Assembly: GCF_000974365.1 (NCBI RefSeq)
Contig: NZ_BAZW01000031.1
Span: 1 to 46,632 of the forward strand
DNA: 46,632 bases
Direction: 5' to 3'
Source of the DNA: Geofilum rubicundum JCM 15548
Lineage (GTDB): Bacteria > Bacteroidota > Bacteroidia > Bacteroidales > Marinilabiliaceae
The translations under genes and the position numbers were made by a program. Position 1 is the stretch's first letter, and every line of letters begins with the position of its first letter. Shown here piece after piece: positions 44,644 through 46,632 of this stretch. Under the pieces are notes generated by a model. It had not been told where the DNA came from, did not search any database, and was given only the letters and a program-made list of their open reading frames with translations.

Positions 44644-45015
44644 ATGAAAAAGTATTTAATCACAGTTAACGACAAACAGTACGAGGTTGAAGTAGCAGAG
44701 GTTCGGGCATCAGGTTCGGCTCAAAGAACGATTGAATCAGCCCCTAAGATGAAGAAAGCAGTATCTACCGATCACATCAAAAGCAAAAAAGCAGTGAATG
44801 GTGGAAAATCTGTTTCAGCGCCTATGCCGGGTAGTATTTTAAAGGTGAATGTTGCCGAAGGTGATGTAGTAACCAAAGGTCAGTCTTTATTGGTTTTTGA
44901 AGCCATGAAGATGGAAAATGACCTGACGGCTCCATGTGATGGGACTGTTGCTCAGGTGAATGTGAAAGAAGGCGGCGTGATGGCTGTTGGAGATGTTTTA
45001 GTTGTGATTGAATAG
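44644..45015 (+). CDS. Biotin carboxyl carrier subunit of a decarboxylase/carboxylase complex
   Basis: A 123-residue biotinyl protein. The N-terminal third resembles the start of decarboxylase gamma subunits (MKKYLITVNDKQYEVEV). A charged linker leads to a biotinyl/lipoyl fold: SAPMPGSILKVNVAEGD, FEAMKMEN with the biotin-accepting Lys89, then DGTVAQVNVKEG. It carries carboxyl groups between the carboxyltransferase subunit and its partner in oxaloacetate/methylmalonyl-CoA decarboxylase or pyruvate carboxylase complexes. The carboxyltransferase gene follows after 17 bases. Which complex is not decidable, because beta and biotin-carboxylase subunits lie outside the window. Not related to the glycan region. 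Confidence 0.9.
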   Translation: MKKYLITVNDKQYEVEVAEVRASGSAQRTIESAPKMKKAVSTDHIKSKKAVNGGKSVSAPMPGSILKVNVAEGDVVTKGQSLLVFEAMKMENDLTAPCDGTVAQVNVKEGGVMAVGDVLVVIE

Positions 45016-45032
45016 TTAAAAGGAGTAGAATA

Positions 45033-46574
45033 ATGGGGAAAGTAGGAATTACAGAAACCATCCTTCGGGACGCGCACCAGTCGCTCATCGCCACTCGTAT
45101 GCGCACCGAAGAGATGTTACCAATAGTAGAGCAGTTAGACAATATCGGTTACCACTCTTTGGAAGCTTGGGGTGGTGCTACCTTCGATGCATGTATTCGC
45201 TTTTTGAACGAGGATCCCTGGGATCGCTTGCGCAAGATTAAAGAGAAGGCCACCAAAACGCCTTTGCAAATGTTGTTGCGCGGACAAAACCTGTTGGGTT
45301 ACCGTCACTACGCCGATGATGTGGTCGAATATTTCGTGCAGAAAGCCATCGCCAATGGTATGGACATTATCCGCATTTTCGATGCCATGAATGATCCCCG
45401 TAACCTGGAGACGGCCATCAAAGCCTGTATCAAAGAAGGCGGTCACGCCCAGGCTTGTATGAGTTATACCACCAGTCCCTTCCACAGTCTGGAGTTGTTT
45501 GCCAAAGATGCCAAGGTTCTTGAGGACATGGGGGCGCACTCTATCTGTATCAAAGATATGGCTGGTTTGTTGAAGCCTTATGATGCCTATGATCTGATCA
45601 AGGCCATCAAAGAAACCGTTAAGATTCCTGTTCAGTTGCATACCCACTACACCAGTGGTGTGGCTTCCATGACCTACATCAAAGCCATTGAGGCAGGTGT
45701 AGATGTGGTGGATACCGCCCTTTCACCCATGTCGGGTGGTACCTCTCAGCCAGCTACCGAGCCTTTGGTCGCTTCGCTGCAGGGAACCAAATACGACACG
45801 GGAATGGATCTGGTTAAGTTGAGCGAAATTGCTGATTACATGCGTCCGTTGCGGGACAAGTGGATTGAAACCGGCCTTTTGGATACCAAAATGTTGGGTG
45901 TAGATGCCAATGCTTTAATCTATCAGGTGCCGGGTGGCATGTTGTCCAACCTGGTTTCTCAGTTGAAGCAATCCAATGCTTTGGACAAATACGATGAGGT
46001 GTTGAAAGAGGTGCCACGCGTGCGTGAGGACTTTGGTTTCCCGCCACTGGTAACACCTTCGAGCCAGATTGTTGGTACACAAGCCGTATTCAACGTGTTG
46101 ATGGGCGAGCGCTACAAAATGGTGCCTAAAGAGTCCAAAGGTGTTGTCAAAGGGGAATATGGAAAAACCCCGGCACCGATCTCTGCTGAGTTGACCAAAA
46201 AGATTTTGGGAGATGAAGAACCCATTACTTGTCGCCCGGCCGATTTGATCGCGCCCGAATTACATACCATTCGTGCCAAGATTGAAGAGTATATTATACA
46301 GGACGAAGATGTGCTGACCTATGCTTTGCTGCCTCAGGTAGCTGAAAAATTCTTCAAAATGCGTAAGGATGGTACCCTGAATCAGGTGGAAGAAACGCCA
46401 GCTCCCAAAGCAGCTCCTGCCAAAACAGAAGTGGCTGAGGAAGACGATGACGAATTGGTCGCCGTATTATCAGCAGCCATTGCAGCTGAAGAAGCCGGTT
46501 CCGGCGTTCAATACGCCATCAACAGCATCAAACAAGTCAGTCCCTGGGTATTGGCCGGTCGTTTGAACCGATAA
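45033..46574 (+). CDS. oadA: Oxaloacetate decarboxylase alpha / pyruvate carboxylase subunit B carboxyltransferase
   Basis: A 513-residue carboxyltransferase that moves CO2 between oxaloacetate (or pyruvate) and biotin. Seen: ITETILRDAHQSL (start of the metal site), MDIIRIFDAMNDPRN, SICIKDMAGLLKP (candidate active Lys), HTHYTSGVASM, and the conserved C-terminal PYC-OADA domain. Most homologues carry the biotinyl domain at the C-terminus; here it is separate (the gene just upstream). The last ~40 residues after an Ala/Pro/Glu linker read DDDELVAVLSAAIAAEEAG and SPWVLAGRLNR. That resembles the cytosolic tail of OadG/gamma subunits (inference). Start at 45033 with a purine-rich AAAAGGAG upstream. 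Confidence 0.9.
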   Translation: MGKVGITETILRDAHQSLIATRMRTEEMLPIVEQLDNIGYHSLEAWGGATFDACIRFLNEDPWDRLRKIKEKATKTPLQMLLRGQNLLGYRHYADDVVEYFVQKAIANGMDIIRIFDAMNDPRNLETAIKACIKEGGHAQACMSYTTSPFHSLELFAKDAKVLEDMGAHSICIKDMAGLLKPYDAYDLIKAIKETVKIPVQLHTHYTSGVASMTYIKAIEAGVDVVDTALSPMSGGTSQPATEPLVASLQGTKYDTGMDLVKLSEIADYMRPLRDKWIETGLLDTKMLGVDANALIYQVPGGMLSNLVSQLKQSNALDKYDEVLKEVPRVREDFGFPPLVTPSSQIVGTQAVFNVLMGERYKMVPKESKGVVKGEYGKTPAPISAELTKKILGDEEPITCRPADLIAPELHTIRAKIEEYIIQDEDVLTYALLPQVAEKFFKMRKDGTLNQVEETPAPKAAPAKTEVAEEDDDELVAVLSAAIAAEEAGSGVQYAINSIKQVSPWVLAGRLNR

Positions 46575-46600
46575 CTTTTTAGTAATTTGATATATAGTGG

Positions 46601-46629
46601 AAAGCTGTCCTGAAAAGGGCAGCTTTTTT
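46601..46629 (+). terminator. Rho-independent terminator after oadA
   Basis: AAAGCTGTCC (46601-46610) / GGGCAGCTTT (46617-46626), one G-U pair, loop TGAAAA, running into six Ts. It lies 26 bases after the stop codon, so no further subunit is cotranscribed in this window. Confidence 0.85.
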
Positions 46630-46632
46630 GCG

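Overview
This window looks like a polysaccharide-utilisation region from a member of the Bacteroidota. It has two SusC/SusD pairs, many outer-membrane lipoproteins with a lipobox Cys, and several large secreted proteins that end in type IX secretion (T9SS) sorting domains (YPNP...G-[IV]Y-[IF]-[IL]). Promoter-like -7 elements match TAnnTTTG, and Shine-Dalgarno sequences are mostly absent. The closest guess is a marine or environmental Marinilabiliales-type organism, but the order is inference. No tRNA, rRNA, CRISPR array, transposase or phage gene is seen, and no regulator (HTCS, ECF sigma/anti-sigma) is present. || Layout. 44-1183: GH105-type lipoprotein. 1297-4115: alpha-2-macroglobulin MG2/plug-like protein, frameshifted. 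10326-4338 (minus): four-gene run of LamG-LamG-T9SS protein, HEXXH protein (frameshifted), tandem GH43 protein and TPR protein (frameshifted). 10709-15928 (plus): GH128 endo-beta-1,3-glucanase-like enzyme and LamG-Ig-GH43, both T9SS cargo. 16232-32306 (plus): seven-gene operon FAS1 - SusC - SusD - FAS1 - FAS1 - SusC - SusD, closed by a terminator. 32660-35812: LamG/cadherin-like beta-sandwich T9SS protein. 36172-35924 (minus): orphan T9SS tail. 39617-36282 (minus): large LamG/BNR beta-propeller T9SS protein. 39928-44253 (plus): GH43 (exo-beta-1,3-galactanase-like, frameshifted), DUF2264/GH154-like (two frameshifts) and GH16. 44644-46574: biotin carrier and carboxyltransferase subunits of an oxaloacetate decarboxylase/pyruvate carboxylase-type complex, probably unrelated housekeeping metabolism. 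|| Working model (inference). T9SS-secreted LamG/GH43/GH128/BNR proteins and lipid-anchored GH16/GH105/DUF2264 enzymes cut an acidic beta-1,3-linked glycan. Type II arabinogalactan is the best-fitting guess because exo-galactanase-like GH43, GH16, DUF2264/GH154 and GH43 modules co-occur; laminarin-like glucan fits GH128. The two SusCD pumps import products. FAS1-domain lipoproteins sit exactly where SusE/SusF-like surface glycan-binding proteins would be expected. || Most unusual aspects: (i) three FAS1 lipoproteins built into a dual SusCD operon; (ii) a shared, unnamed N-terminal domain in two T9SS proteins on opposite strands; (iii) six frame breaks in five genes, every one repaired by adding a single base and most at short homopolymers, which points to sequence error rather than gene decay.
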